64,000 nucleotides of DNA, from positions 5,766,001 through 5,830,000 of the forward strand of contig NZ_CP059572.1 of the NCBI RefSeq assembly GCF_019175365.1. Direction: 5' to 3'. A model generated the notes under the pieces. The model was not told the origin of the DNA, searched no databases, and saw only the letters and a program-made list of their open reading frames with translations. How positions within the stretch are numbered: the stretch's first letter is position 1; each line of letters opens with the position of its first letter. This DNA is from Actinomadura graeca (GTDB lineage: Bacteria > Actinomycetota > Actinomycetes > Streptosporangiales > Streptosporangiaceae). The translations under genes and the position numbers were made by a program. Positions 1-39,085 of this stretch are shown here, piece after piece.

Positions 1-3000
1 CCCGCCCGCAGTGGCTCGTCGGCCGCCGTCGTCGGGACGACGGCCAGGTCACCGAGGGTCCCGGCCCCGCCGGGCTCCAGCCGCCAGCCGGGCTCCGGCG
101 GAGGTGTGAGCCCGCCGTCGGAGGCGGCGCGGGCGAGGCGGGGCGCGTACGCGGTCCCCGCCCGGACGGCGAGCTGCGTCTCACCCGCGGCGACGGCGGC
201 GCCGAGCAGCGCGGGCAGCCCGTCCCATGACGCCTCGGAGCCGTCCACGTCGGCCAGCAGCAGCCGTCCGGGTTCCTCCGCCTGGGCGCTGCGGACCAGG
301 CCCCACAGCGGCGCCGAGTGCAGGCCCGGCACGTCCTCGCCGTCGAGGGCCTGTACGGCGCCGCGGGTCACGACCACCAGGCGGGACTCGGCGAACCGCG
401 GGTCCGCGACCCAGTCCTGGACGAGACCCAGGACACGCGCGACGAGCGGCCGGACGTCCTCGGGCCGCTCCGCCGCGCACGGCAGGAGGACCAGGTCCGG
501 GACGTCGTCTCCGAGCGAGCCCGGATCGGGGTCGTCGGCGTCGAGAACGGCGGCCCGGGGGGCGGTGCCTTCCACGGCGGGCACCGGCGTCCAGCCGACA
601 TGGAACAGCGAGTCATGGTGCGCGGGGCGGGGGGCGAGCCGGTCGGCGGAGACGGGCCGGACGGTGAGGGCCTCGACCGTGGCCACCGGGGCGCCCGCCG
701 GGTCGGCGACGCTCAGGGACAGGGTGCGCGGCCCCGTCGGTGACAGACGCACGCGCAGGGCACCCGCGCCGGTGGCGTGCAGTGTGACACCGGCCCAGGT
801 GAACGGCAGGAGGACCTCCGGTTCGGAGCCCTCGGACGTGTCGGACCGCCCGGCGAAGGCGTCGGCGCCGAGCGCGTGCAAGGCGGCGTCGAGAAGGGCG
901 GGATGCAGGCCGTAGCCGGTGCCGTCGAGACCGCCGGGCGGCGCGATCTCGGCGTAGACGTCGTCCCCGAGCCGCCAGGCGGACCGCAGCCCGCGGAACG
1001 CCGGGCCGTAACCGACGCCGATCGCCTCGAAACGCTCGTACAGGTCACCGGTGTCGAGACGCTCCGCACCGGGCGGCGGCCACGAGCCGGTGTCCGCGTC
1101 GCCGCCCTCGGCTTCCGCGGCCGGGACGTCCGGGCTCAGCAGCCCGGTGGCGTGCAGGGTCCACGGGTCGTCGGACGCGGCGCCCTCCGGCCGCGAATGG
1201 ACACCGACCGGCCGGCGGCCCGACCCGTCCGGGCCCTCGACCCGGACCTGCACCTGGACCCCGCCCTCGTCCGGCAGGATCAGCGGGCTCTCCAGGGTCA
1301 GCTCCTCGACGCGCCCGCAGCCGACCTGGTCGCCCGCCTGGATCGCCAGCTCCACGAAACCCGTCCCCGGCAGCAGGACGGCACCGTGGACGGCGTGATC
1401 CGCCAGCCACGGATGCCCCTGCGAGGAGAGACGTCCCGTCAGCAGCAGCCCATCGGCCCCGGCCAGCCCGATCGCGGCGCCGAGCAGCGGATGCCCGGTG
1501 GGGGCCAGCCCCGCCGACCGCGCATCGGCGGCCGCGGCCCGCGCGTTGATGCGGTACTGCTGCCGCTGGAACGGATAAGTGGGCAACTCCACCCGCCGCG
1601 CCCCCGCCCCCGCCGCCGTCACGGGCCACGTCGGCGCCGCTCCGGACACGTGGAGGCGGCCCATCGCCCCCAAGAGCTCGTCCACCTCGGGACGGTCACG
1701 ACGCTGCGTGGGGACCAGCACGGCCGTGTCGGCCGCGTCGTCGAGGCACTCATGCACGAGCTGGGTCAGTGTGGCGGTGGGGCCGATCTCGATGAAGCGG
1801 GTGGTGCCGTGGTCCTGAAGGGCGCGAACGCCGTCCGCGAAGTTGACGGGTTCGCGGATGTGGCGGGTCCAGTAGTGGGGGTCGGTGAGTTGTTCGGGTT
1901 GGGCGGTGGTGCCGGTGATGTTGGAGATGAGGGGGATGGTGGGCGGGTGGTAGGTGATCTGTTGTGCGGTGTGGTGGAAGTGGTCGAGGACGGGGTCCAT
2001 GTGGGGTGAGTGGAAGGCGTGGCTGACGCGCAGGTGTTTGGTGCGGTGTCCGCGTTCTTTCCAGTGCTGGGTGATGGTGGTGACGGTGGTGGTGTCGCCG
2101 GAGATGACGGTGGTGGCGGGGCTGTTGATGGCGGCGATGGCGACGCCGTGGTGTGTGTTGAGGGTTTCGGCGACGTCGCTTGCGGGGGCTTGGATGGAGG
2201 CCATGGCGCCGTCTGGGGGTGCGGTGTTCATCAGGCGTGCGCGGGTGGTGATGAGGTGGGCGGCGTCGGGGAGGTTGAGGGTGCCGGTGATGTGGGCGGC
2301 GGTGAGTTCGCCGATGGAGTGGCCGATGAGGATGTCGGGGTGGATGCCCCAGTGCTGGAGGAGGCGGGTGAGGGCGAGGTGGAAGGCGAAGAGGGCGGGC
2401 TGGGTGTAGGTGGTCTGGTTGAGCAGGGTGGGGTCGTCGTCGAACATCACCTGCTTGATGGGGTGGTCGAGGTGGGTGTCGAGGTGTCGGGCGGCCTCGT
2501 CCAGGGCGTCGGCGAAGACGGGATAGGCGGTGTAGAGGTCACGGCCCATGCCGGGACGCTGGCTGCCCTGACCTGAGAAGACGAACGCCGTCCGTCCCGG
2601 CACGACACCGCCGAGCACAGTGCCGGTCTCCGGCGCTCCATCGGCCAAGGCCGCCAGCCGAGCCAGGCCCTGGGCCCGGTCGGCGACGATGACGACCGCT
2701 CGCCGGTCGAGGGCCGCGCGGGACGTGGCCAGGGAGAACGCGACATCGGCGGGTTCAAGTTCGGACCTGTCCTCCACGAAGCCCCGTAGCCGGGCCGCCT
2801 GGGCGCGCAGCGCCTCGTCGTCCTGAGCCGCGAGCACCCAGGGCACCGGACCCTCGGCAGGAGTCGCCGGTCCGGTGGCCTCCTCCTCAACGGGCTCGGC
2901 GGCGGGGGCCTCTTCGAGGATCACGTGAGCGTTGGTGCCGCTGACCCCGAAGGACGACACGGCGGCCCGCCGGGGACGGTCGTCGCCGGGCCAGTCAACA

Positions 3001-4298
3001 GATTCCCGCAGCAGCCGGACGTTCCCGGAGTCCCAGTCCACGTGCGGTGTGGGTTCGTCGGCGTGGAGGGTCTGGGGCAGGGTGCCGTGGCGCATGGCCA
3101 GGACCATTTTGATGATTCCGGCGATGCCTGCGGCGGCTTGGGTGTGGCCGATGTTGGATTTGATGGATCCGAGCCACAGCGGGTGGTCTTCGGGTCGGTC
3201 GTGTCCGTAGGTGGTGAGGAGTGCTTGGGCTTCGATGGGGTCGCCGAGGGTGGTGCCGGTGCCGTGGGCTTCGACGGCGTCGATGTCGTGGGGTGTGAGG
3301 CGTGCGTTGGCCAGGGCTTGGTGGATGACGCGTTGCTGGGAGGGTCCGTTGGGGGCGGTGAGTCCGTTGCTGGCGCCGTCCTGGTTGACGGCCGATCCGC
3401 GGATGACGGCCAGGACGGGGTGGCCGTTGCGTTGTGCGTCGGAGAGTCGTTCGAGTAGCACGAGTCCGGCGCCTTCGCCGAAGCCGGTGCCGTCGGCGTC
3501 GGCGGAGAAGGACCGGCAGCGGCCGTCGGGCGACAATCCGCGCTGGCGGCTGAACTCCACGAAAAGGCTCGGTGAGGCCATGACCGTCACCCCGCCCGTC
3601 AACGCGAGTTCGCATTCGCCGTTGCGGAGCGCCTGCGCGGCCAGGTGCAGCGCGACCAGCGACGACGAGCAGGCCGTGTCGACGGTCACCGCCGGGCCCT
3701 CCAGCCCGAACGTGTAGGACAACCGGCCGGACGCGACGCTCGTGGTGTTCCCGGTCAGCAGGTAGCCCTCGACATCCTCCGGGACGTCCGGCTGCCTCGG
3801 CGCGTGCTCCTGGGCGATGACGCCGACGAACACCCCGGTCCGGCTGCCGGACAAGGAGAGCGGGTCGAACCCGGAGCGCTCGAAGACCTCCCAGGCCGTC
3901 TCCAGCAGCAGCCGCTGCTGCGGGTCCATCGCCGCCGCCTCGCGCGGGCTGATCCCGAAGAGGCCCGCGTCGAAATGGTCGGCGTCGCGCAGGAAACCGC
4001 CGTGCCGCGTGTACGTCCGGCCCGGACGGTCGGGGTCCGGGTCGTACAGCTCGCCGACGTCCCAGCCCCGGTCCGACGGAAAGGGCGAGATCCCGTCCCC
4101 GCCCTCGGAGAGCAGCCGCCACAGTGCCTCAGGTGAGTCCGCCCCTCCGGGGTAGGAGCAGGACATCCCCACGATCGCGATCGGCTCGGCGCTCCTTGCC
4201 TCGATGTCGCTCAGCCGCCGCCGGGCCTGCCGCAGGTCGGCCATCGCCCGCCTGAGGTAGTCGCGGAGTTTCTCCTGGTCGTTCATCTGGGAATGCAT
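1..4298 (-). CDS. Type I modular PKS (PKS-C), partial: start of module 6, KS-AT-DH-ER...
   Basis: The 5' end of a polyketide synthase gene whose 3' part runs off the left edge. It starts at ATG 4298; a second in-frame ATG at 4286 is possible. The first ~35 residues form a charged helical N-terminal docking domain ([17 protein letters not shown]), matching the C-terminal docking tail of the gene upstream. The KS follows, with catalytic Cys near residue 210 in DTACSSS. The AT has GHSIGE and HAFH (about residue 759), the signature for malonyl-CoA. The DH has an intact [10 protein letters not shown] motif (about residue 967). At positions 105 down to 1 the frame reads [19 protein letters not shown], the usual opening of an enoylreductase, so the module is predicted to be fully reducing. 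Part of the KS and the AT are nearly identical in DNA to other modules here (see findings). It lies 34 bases after the PKS-B stop and is presumably co-transcribed. Confidence 0.96.
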   Translation of the reverse strand, partial: MHSQMNDQEKLRDYLRRAMADLRQARRRLSDIEARSAEPIAIVGMSCSYPGGADSPEALWRLLSEGGDGISPFPSDRGWDVGELYDPDPDRPGRTYTRHGGFLRDADHFDAGLFGISPREAAAMDPQQRLLLETAWEVFERSGFDPLSLSGSRTGVFVGVIAQEHAPRQPDVPEDVEGYLLTGNTTSVASGRLSYTFGLEGPAVTVDTACSSSLVALHLAAQALRNGECELALTGGVTVMASPSLFVEFSRQRGLSPDGRCRSFSADADGTGFGEGAGLVLLERLSDAQRNGHPVLAVIRGSAVNQDGASNGLTAPNGPSQQRVIHQALANARLTPHDIDAVEAHGTGTTLGDPIEAQALLTTYGHDRPEDHPLWLGSIKSNIGHTQAAAGIAGIIKMVLAMRHGTLPQTLHADEPTPHVDWDSGNVRLLRESVDWPGDDRPRRAAVSSFGVSGTNAHVILEEAPAAEPVEEEATGPATPAEGPVPWVLAAQDDEALRAQAARLRGFVEDRSELEPADVAFSLATSRAALDRRAVVIVADRAQGLARLAALADGAPETGTVLGGVVPGRTAFVFSGQGSQRPGMGRDLYTAYPVFADALDEAARHLDTHLDHPIKQVMFDDDPTLLNQTTYTQPALFAFHLALTRLLQHWGIHPDILIGHSIGELTAAHITGTLNLPDAAHLITTRARLMNTAPPDGAMASIQAPASDVAETLNTHHGVAIAAINSPATTVISGDTTTVTTITQHWKERGHRTKHLRVSHAFHSPHMDPVLDHFHHTAQQITYHPPTIPLISNITGTTAQPEQLTDPHYWTRHIREPVNFADGVRALQDHGTTRFIEIGPTATLTQLVHECLDDAADTAVLVPTQRRDRPEVDELLGAMGRLHVSGAAPTWPVTAAGAGARRVELPTYPFQRQQYRINARAAAADARSAGLAPTGHPLLGAAIGLAGADGLLLTGRLSSQGHPWLADHAVHGAVLLPGTGFVELAIQAGDQVGCGRVEELTLESPLILPDEGGVQVQVRVEGPDGSGRRPVGVHSRPEGAASDDPWTLHATGLLSPDVPAAEAEGGDADTGSWPPPGAERLDTGDLYERFEAIGVGYGPAFRGLRSAWRLGDDVYAEIAPPGGLDGTGYGLHPALLDAALHALGADAFAGRSDTSEGSEPEVLLPFTWAGVTLHATGAGALRVRLSPTGPRTLSLSVADPAGAPVATVEALTVRPVSADRLAPRPAHHDSLFHVGWTPVPAVEGTAPRAAVLDADDPDPGSLGDDVPDLVLLPCAAERPEDVRPLVARVLGLVQDWVADPRFAESRLVVVTRGAVQALDGEDVPGLHSAPLWGLVRSAQAEEPGRLLLADVDGSEASWDGLPALLGAAVAAGETQLAVRAGTAYAPRLARAASDGGLTPPPEPGWRLEPGGAGTLGDLAVVPTTAADEPLRA

Positions 4299-4332
4299 CA
4301 CTCGGCCCCGTCGGATCGTTCGGTCATCGGAT

Positions 4333-15839
<11,507 letters not shown>

Positions 15840-15872
15840 GCGGTGTCGGTTCCTTCCAAGGGGGCGGAGGTG

Positions 15873-34811
<18,939 letters not shown>

Positions 34812-34903
34812 CGGTGCGAACCTCTCGCGGTGAACGGCGGTCCTGCCATGGCCCTCAGGTTGCTGGGACGAGCTAAAGATCACCCTTGAGAAGACCTAAA
34901 AGG
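34812..34903 (-). promoter_or_regulatory. Leader and candidate promoter region of PKS-A
   Basis: Upstream of the PKS-A start lie GAGAGG (the ribosome binding site) and, on the minus strand, TTAGGTC (34899-34893). CAAGGGT (34888-34882) sits exactly 11 bases further on. TTAGGTC also occurs in the candidate promoter of the tetronate operon at 40187-40193. The second heptamer matches poorly (AGG only), so a shared activator site is only a suggestion. No convincing -10 is visible. Confidence 0.3.
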
Positions 34904-34925
34904 CGGTGGCATCCGGGACCACGGC

Positions 34926-34983
34926 GGCCGGCGCGCCGGCCCATGCGCCAGCGCCCCCGGGGCCGGAAAACGCCCTCGGGGGC
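34926..34983. repeat. 16-base perfect palindrome and a GC-rich inverted repeat between the hydrolase gene and PKS-A
   Basis: GGCCGGCGCGCCGGCC at 34926-34941 is its own reverse complement. Next to it GCCCCCG (34953-34959) and CGGGGGC (34977-34983) form a 7-bp stem with a 17-base loop. No T-run follows on the transcribed strand, so an intrinsic terminator is unproven. An operator or an attenuating hairpin in the PKS leader is equally possible. Confidence 0.4.
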
Positions 34984-34986
34984 CCG

Positions 34987-35056
34987 TGCTTCGGGAGCGG
35001 TGCTTCGGGAGCGGTGATTCAGGGACGATGCTTCGGGAGCGGTACTTCAGGGATCA
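34987..35056. repeat. Five tandem 14-base units at the 3' end of the hydrolase gene
   Basis: Three identical units TGCTTCGGGAGCGG (34987-35000, 35001-35014, 35029-35042) are interleaved with two diverged ones, TGATTCAGGGACGA (35015-35028) and TACTTCAGGGATCA (35043-35056). The last unit contains the stop codon of the alpha/beta hydrolase gene. The array fills most of the 3' untranslated stretch between the tetronate genes and PKS-A. Confidence 0.9.
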
Positions 35057-36163
35057 GAGGGCGGGACGGGCCGGGGTGAGCCGGTTGCGCGCCCGCTGCG
35101 CACGGAGCAGCGCGCCGAGCGCGGCGCGCTGCGGACGGTGCGTGCCGCCCAGCTCCAGGAGCGAGCGGACGATCCACAGCCGGGTCTCGACGAAATGCCG
35201 GGGCGACCCGTGGACGTCGTCGTTCTCGATGAGGCGCAGGTCGCGGACGTGACGGCGCAGCAGCTCCGTCTCCGAGGCCGGGATGATCTCGTCCCGGCGG
35301 CTGGCCATGTAGTGGACGGGCACGTCCAGGGCGGCGAGCCGGTCGCCGTCCAGTGCCATGCCGCGCAGATGTCCGTGGACGTCTCCGGACGAGACGTCGC
35401 TGATGTGGGCGAGCGTGTCGATGGTGATGCGGGGCACCTGCCGCTGCCAGGCGGCGTCGGTGAAGAACCCGCCGACCGGCGCGCCCACCGTGATGACGCC
35501 CCGGATCCGGGGATCGCCGGCGGCGCACCCGAGCGCGAGGTGGCCGCTGAAGCTCAGCGCGACGGCGTAGGTCCGGGCGGTGTCGGCGCGGTCCGCCACG
35601 GCGTCCAGGATGCGCGGCAGCAGCTCCCGGCTCCCCGGGCCGTACCGGGCCATGTTCTCGCCCACCCCCGGCATCTCCGCGACGACACCGGCCAGGCCGA
35701 GCTTGCGCGCCTGCGCCAGCACGGGCGCCCACTGCTCCTTGACGCTGACGATCCCGCCCATGACCAGCAGCAACGGGCGGCGGTCACGTGCGTCGAGGCC
35801 GGTCGTCCAGCAGCGGACCCGCGCGCCGCCGGGGCCGTCGTCGAGGTCGACGTCCAGGCGCTCGATCCCCGTGCCGTCCCGCCACCGGTCGAACGCGGCG
35901 ACGCACCGTTCGAGGGCGTCCTGCCGGGCGGGCCCGTCGACGTAGGGGAAGCGGGCCATGTTGTAGCGCCGGCAGGCGTCCAGGTACCGGCCGCGCCGCT
36001 CCAGCGCCGTCCCCGCGCCGACCCACGCCCGCACCCACGAGCCGGGCTCGTCCCCGTCGTCGGACTCGACGTGCCGCAGGATCGACTGGTGCTCGCGTCC
36101 CGGGATGCCCTGCGCGCGGGCGTGCACGAGCACGAACCGCTTCAGTTCCGCGATGTCGTTCAC
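35054..36163 (-). CDS. Alpha/beta hydrolase of the tetronate cassette (AbyA5-like)
   Basis: 369 residues; its ATG overlaps the stop of the acyltransferase gene by four bases (ATGA). An N-terminal helical part (to ~residue 125) precedes an alpha/beta-hydrolase fold of the FrsA/DUF1100 type. The nucleophile elbow is at residues 203-208 (LSFSGH), with Ser206 as likely nucleophile; the usual first Gly of GxSxG is Ser204. Asp291 (SRRDEIIP) and His318 or His323 are candidate acid and base. In agglomerin and abyssomicin, the enzyme at this place (Agg5/AbyA5) eliminates acetate from the acetylated hydroxymethyl-tetronate to give the exocyclic methylene used as dienophile. That role here is inferred from gene order and family. 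Confidence 0.85.
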   Translation of the reverse strand: MNDIAELKRFVLVHARAQGIPGREHQSILRHVESDDGDEPGSWVRAWVGAGTALERRGRYLDACRRYNMARFPYVDGPARQDALERCVAAFDRWRDGTGIERLDVDLDDGPGGARVRCWTTGLDARDRRPLLLVMGGIVSVKEQWAPVLAQARKLGLAGVVAEMPGVGENMARYGPGSRELLPRILDAVADRADTARTYAVALSFSGHLALGCAAGDPRIRGVITVGAPVGGFFTDAAWQRQVPRITIDTLAHISDVSSGDVHGHLRGMALDGDRLAALDVPVHYMASRRDEIIPASETELLRRHVRDLRLIENDDVHGSPRHFVETRLWIVRSLLELGGTHRPQRAALGALLRAQRARNRLTPARPAL

Positions 36164-36936
36164 CGGGGGCCGTCCTCTGCGGGCGCCTTGAACGACTCCA
36201 GCCCGTCCTTGATCTCCGCCAGCACGTCCGCGGCCTCCGCGCCGTCGATGACACGGTGGTCGAAGGCGAGGCCGAGCCGCATCGTCGGCGCGACCACCAC
36301 CCGCCCGTCCCGCGCCACCGGACGGTCGGCGACCCTGCCCAGGCCCAGCGTGACCGTGGTGCCGCCCACCGAATGGAACCCGTCGACCGGACGGTGCCCC
36401 AGCGACGTCACCGCGAAGGTGCCGAGCCGGTCCGCCCGGCCCCGCAGCGGCCGGACCACCCGCCGGAAGGCCACACGGCCCACCGGCACCGGCAGCCGGT
36501 GCAGCGCCCGGAGCCCGGCGAACTCCTCCATCCCGGCCGGGTCGCCGTCCCGGTACCGCTCCACCTGGCGTTGCAGCTCGTCCAGCCCCGCCTTGTCGGC
36601 GTCCCGCAGGACGGCCGAGAGCACCACCCGCCGCCCGTTCAGCGTCTTGTCCAGCGTGATCTTCGCGTGGACGCCGGGATAGCGGGCGAGCCGGGGGTTG
36701 AGCCGCCCCCGGACGGCGGCGTTGGCGTCGGGATGGCGGGCCAGGACCCGCGCCGCCGTGTGGACGGCGTACGTCACCGTCGAATAGTGCCGGTCCGCGG
36801 ACGCCCGGTGCGCGGCCAGCTCGGTCATCTCCACCTCGGTGTCGAGGAAGACCGGCGCGAACGCGCGCACCTCGTCCAGGAAGTACAGGGTGTGCCGGCG
36901 CTCCCGGGGGAGCGGCGTCACGGACGGGCCGGTCAT
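36160..36936 (-). CDS. 2-oxoacid dehydrogenase E2-type acyltransferase of the tetronate cassette (AbyA4-like)
   Basis: 258 residues with ATGA overlaps at both ends. It is only the catalytic domain of the E2/chloramphenicol-acetyltransferase fold, with no lipoyl or peripheral-subunit-binding domain, so it cannot be a normal dehydrogenase-complex subunit. The catalytic motif FDHRVIDGAEAA is intact (His227, Asp231, Gly232). In agglomerin and abyssomicin the homologue (Agg4/AbyA4) acetylates the primary hydroxyl of the tetronate, making acetate the leaving group for the next enzyme. Function here is by family and context; the acyl donor (presumably acetyl-CoA) is not visible from sequence. Confidence 0.88.
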   Translation of the reverse strand: MTGPSVTPLPRERRHTLYFLDEVRAFAPVFLDTEVEMTELAAHRASADRHYSTVTYAVHTAARVLARHPDANAAVRGRLNPRLARYPGVHAKITLDKTLNGRRVVLSAVLRDADKAGLDELQRQVERYRDGDPAGMEEFAGLRALHRLPVPVGRVAFRRVVRPLRGRADRLGTFAVTSLGHRPVDGFHSVGGTTVTLGLGRVADRPVARDGRVVVAPTMRLGLAFDHRVIDGAEAADVLAEIKDGLESFKAPAEDGPR

Positions 36937-37160
36937 GCCGCCACCGCCACCTGGTAGATGGCCGCGAGGCTCCCCGCCTCCAGCAGGTCGGGCAGCACCA
37001 GCCCGCGGCCCGTCGCCCGCTCCAGCGCCCCGGCGAGGGCCAGCAGGTGCACCGAGTCCCAGCCCGCGACCTCGTCCAGGCTCCGTTCCGCGTCGGCGGA
37101 TGTCACCTCCAGTCCCAGCTCGTCCCGGACGAGGGTGAGGAAGTCGTCGATCGTGGTCAC
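36933..37160 (-). CDS. Stand-alone acyl carrier protein (glyceryl-ACP carrier, AbyA3-like)
   Basis: 75 residues, overlapping both neighbours by ATGA. The phosphopantetheine attachment Ser36 lies in GWDSVHLL, in the usual acidic helix context. It is a free ACP, unlike the ACPs inside the PKS proteins. Placed between the FkbH-like protein and the acyltransferase, it is expected to carry the glyceryl thioester made by its FkbH neighbour and present it to the KASIII-like enzyme for tetronate formation. Confidence 0.93.
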   Translation of the reverse strand: MTTIDDFLTLVRDELGLEVTSADAERSLDEVAGWDSVHLLALAGALERATGRGLVLPDLLEAGSLAAIYQVAVAA

Positions 37161-39085
37161 CGTGTCTCTCCTCCCAGGCCGTCGATCAGCCGCAGGTGCG
37201 CGGGCGCCGCGGCGATGGACCGCAGGTCGTGCCGGAACTCCGCCGCTCCACCGTCCCCGTTCCCGCCGTCCCCGGTTTCGTCGTGGTCGTCCACGCCGTC
37301 ACCGCCCACGCGGCGGAAGCCCTGCCGCGGGTAGAAGTCGCGGACCTTGCCGTTCTTGGCGGTCGGCCGGTAACCGGCCAGCACCGCCGTCGCGTCGGTC
37401 GCCGCCGCGTGCCGCAGGACGGCTGCCAGGCACGCCTGCTCGATCCCCCGGGAGAAGACCCGGCAGCTCAGCAGGAAGTTGTCGATGCGCAGGACGGATC
37501 CGTCCCGGCGCAGGAACACCGCGCCGACCAGGCCGTTGTCGCCGAACCGGTCGGCGGAGTGGACGGCCAGCACGGACGCGTCCGGATCGGCGGCGAGGGC
37601 GCGCACGTCCGCCGGCTGGAGCCGCCGCGTCGTCAGGTTGAACTGGTTGGTCCGCAGCGTGAGCTGTGACACCCGCGGGACCTGCGCCTCGGTCACCGGC
37701 TCCAGCCTGACCCGCACGTCCAGCTCGGCGAGATAGCCCTCCAGCGAGTCGAAGGTGTCGAGGAAGTCGCGGCGGGCGAGGTCCTCGCGGTAACGCGCCG
37801 GGCGCGCGCGGTCCTCGGCGGTCAGGTCGCGGGAGTCGAACCAGCCGTCGGCCAGCAGCCGCCCGGCGTGCAGCGCGGGCTCCCCGTCCAGGTCGATCAC
37901 CGCGACGCCCGGCAGCTCCCGCCGGACCAGGCCCCGCTCGAAGTCGCTGTCGTCGGCGAAGACGAGCGAGTCCACGCCGATGTTGAGGCCGCGGGCAAGC
38001 TCGGCGAGGTTGTCGTGCTTGGGCCGCCAGTTCGCGACGACCCGCACGAAGTCGTCCTCACGCAGCACCATCCCGGGATGCTCGCGCAGCACCTGCCGGA
38101 CGGGCTCGGGGTCGTTCTTGCTCACCGCGGCCAGCAGCACCCCTTGGGACCCGATCTGCTTCACGGTCCGCTGGAAGGCGCTGAACGCCTCGCCCCTGCG
38201 GCCGTCCCCGACCTCGATGCCCTCCGGTCCGTCGTCGCCCAGCACCCCGCCCCACAGGGTCCCGTCCAGGTCCACGACCAGGCACTTCTTGGTACGGCCG
38301 GTGAGGTGGCGGGCCAGATGCCCGATCTCGCGCGCGTACCGGCCGAGCAGCTCGGCCGACAGGTGCATCCGGGCGTACAGGTCCATCCGCGGGTCGGTGA
38401 CGGGGATGCCCTCGGCGACCAGCGCGTCCAGGTCGATCGTCACCAGCGACTCGTGCGCCTCGGACAGGCGCAGCAGGGCCGCGCCGGCCTCCCGCCAGGC
38501 CGCGCCGAGCCGCGCGCGGGAGCGGTGGTCGGTGAGCTGCGCGGTGAACTGCGACGGCAGCGGGAGCGTGTTGAGGACGAGGGTGCCGCGCGCGGTGCCG
38601 GTGAAGCGCCCGGCGAGCCCCTCGATCAGGCGGAGCTTGCCCGCCAGCACGCGTTCGACGTCCTCGGGACGCCAGGGCGCCGCGACCTCGTCGAACACCA
38701 CCGCCGGGTCCAGCACGCAGAGGGCGAGGTCGGGGTCCGCCGCGTACAGTGCGCTGCCGGGGTCGGACAGCTCGAAGACGTAGCCGTCGAAGTCGCCCGC
38801 GGCCGGCCGCAGCAGCAGCCCGTGCCGGGCCAGCTCGGCGGTGAGGGCCGGGACCAGCGGGGCGAGCGTCCCGTGCCCGGTGATCGCCACCGTGACGGAC
38901 GGGACCCCCGGATGGGACCGGGCGACCTCGTCGGGGTCCAGCCGGGACAGCAGCCGCCCGGCGTGCGCCAGCTCCCCGGCGTCGAGGCCGGTGAGCAGCC
39001 CCGGCACCTCCGGGTACCGTTCCGCCAGCCGTCCCGACCGCAGCCACGCGGAGATCTGCCCGATGCCCGTGGGCACGGCGCCCAT
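37157..39085 (-). CDS. FkbH-like HAD-family glyceryl-ACP synthase (AbyA2-like)
   Basis: 642 residues. The frame is open further upstream, but ATG 39085 is chosen because it overlaps the KASIII stop as TGATG, the same coupling pattern as the rest of the operon. The HAD motif is VVDLDGTLWGG (Asp272, Asp274), followed by the conserved VSKND and DDSDFER segments. A GNAT-like C-terminal part follows (about 470-630), giving the usual FkbH architecture. The N-terminal ~260 residues match the long-form FkbH proteins. The family dephosphorylates 1,3-bisphosphoglycerate and loads glycerate onto a dedicated ACP. The C3 unit becomes the tetronate ring carbons. Confidence 0.93.
   Translation of the reverse strand: MGAVPTGIGQISAWLRSGRLAERYPEVPGLLTGLDAGELAHAGRLLSRLDPDEVARSHPGVPSVTVAITGHGTLAPLVPALTAELARHGLLLRPAAGDFDGYVFELSDPGSALYAADPDLALCVLDPAVVFDEVAAPWRPEDVERVLAGKLRLIEGLAGRFTGTARGTLVLNTLPLPSQFTAQLTDHRSRARLGAAWREAGAALLRLSEAHESLVTIDLDALVAEGIPVTDPRMDLYARMHLSAELLGRYAREIGHLARHLTGRTKKCLVVDLDGTLWGGVLGDDGPEGIEVGDGRRGEAFSAFQRTVKQIGSQGVLLAAVSKNDPEPVRQVLREHPGMVLREDDFVRVVANWRPKHDNLAELARGLNIGVDSLVFADDSDFERGLVRRELPGVAVIDLDGEPALHAGRLLADGWFDSRDLTAEDRARPARYREDLARRDFLDTFDSLEGYLAELDVRVRLEPVTEAQVPRVSQLTLRTNQFNLTTRRLQPADVRALAADPDASVLAVHSADRFGDNGLVGAVFLRRDGSVLRIDNFLLSCRVFSRGIEQACLAAVLRHAAATDATAVLAGYRPTAKNGKVRDFYPRQGFRRVGGDGVDDHDETGDGGNGDGGAAEFRHDLRSIAAAPAHLRLIDGLGGETR

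Noticed and set aside
34812..34883. Longer N-terminus of PKS-A starting at 34883
   Set aside because: The extra 24 residues have no ribosome site and no docking or catalytic features, whereas 34811 has GAGAGG at 9 bases.
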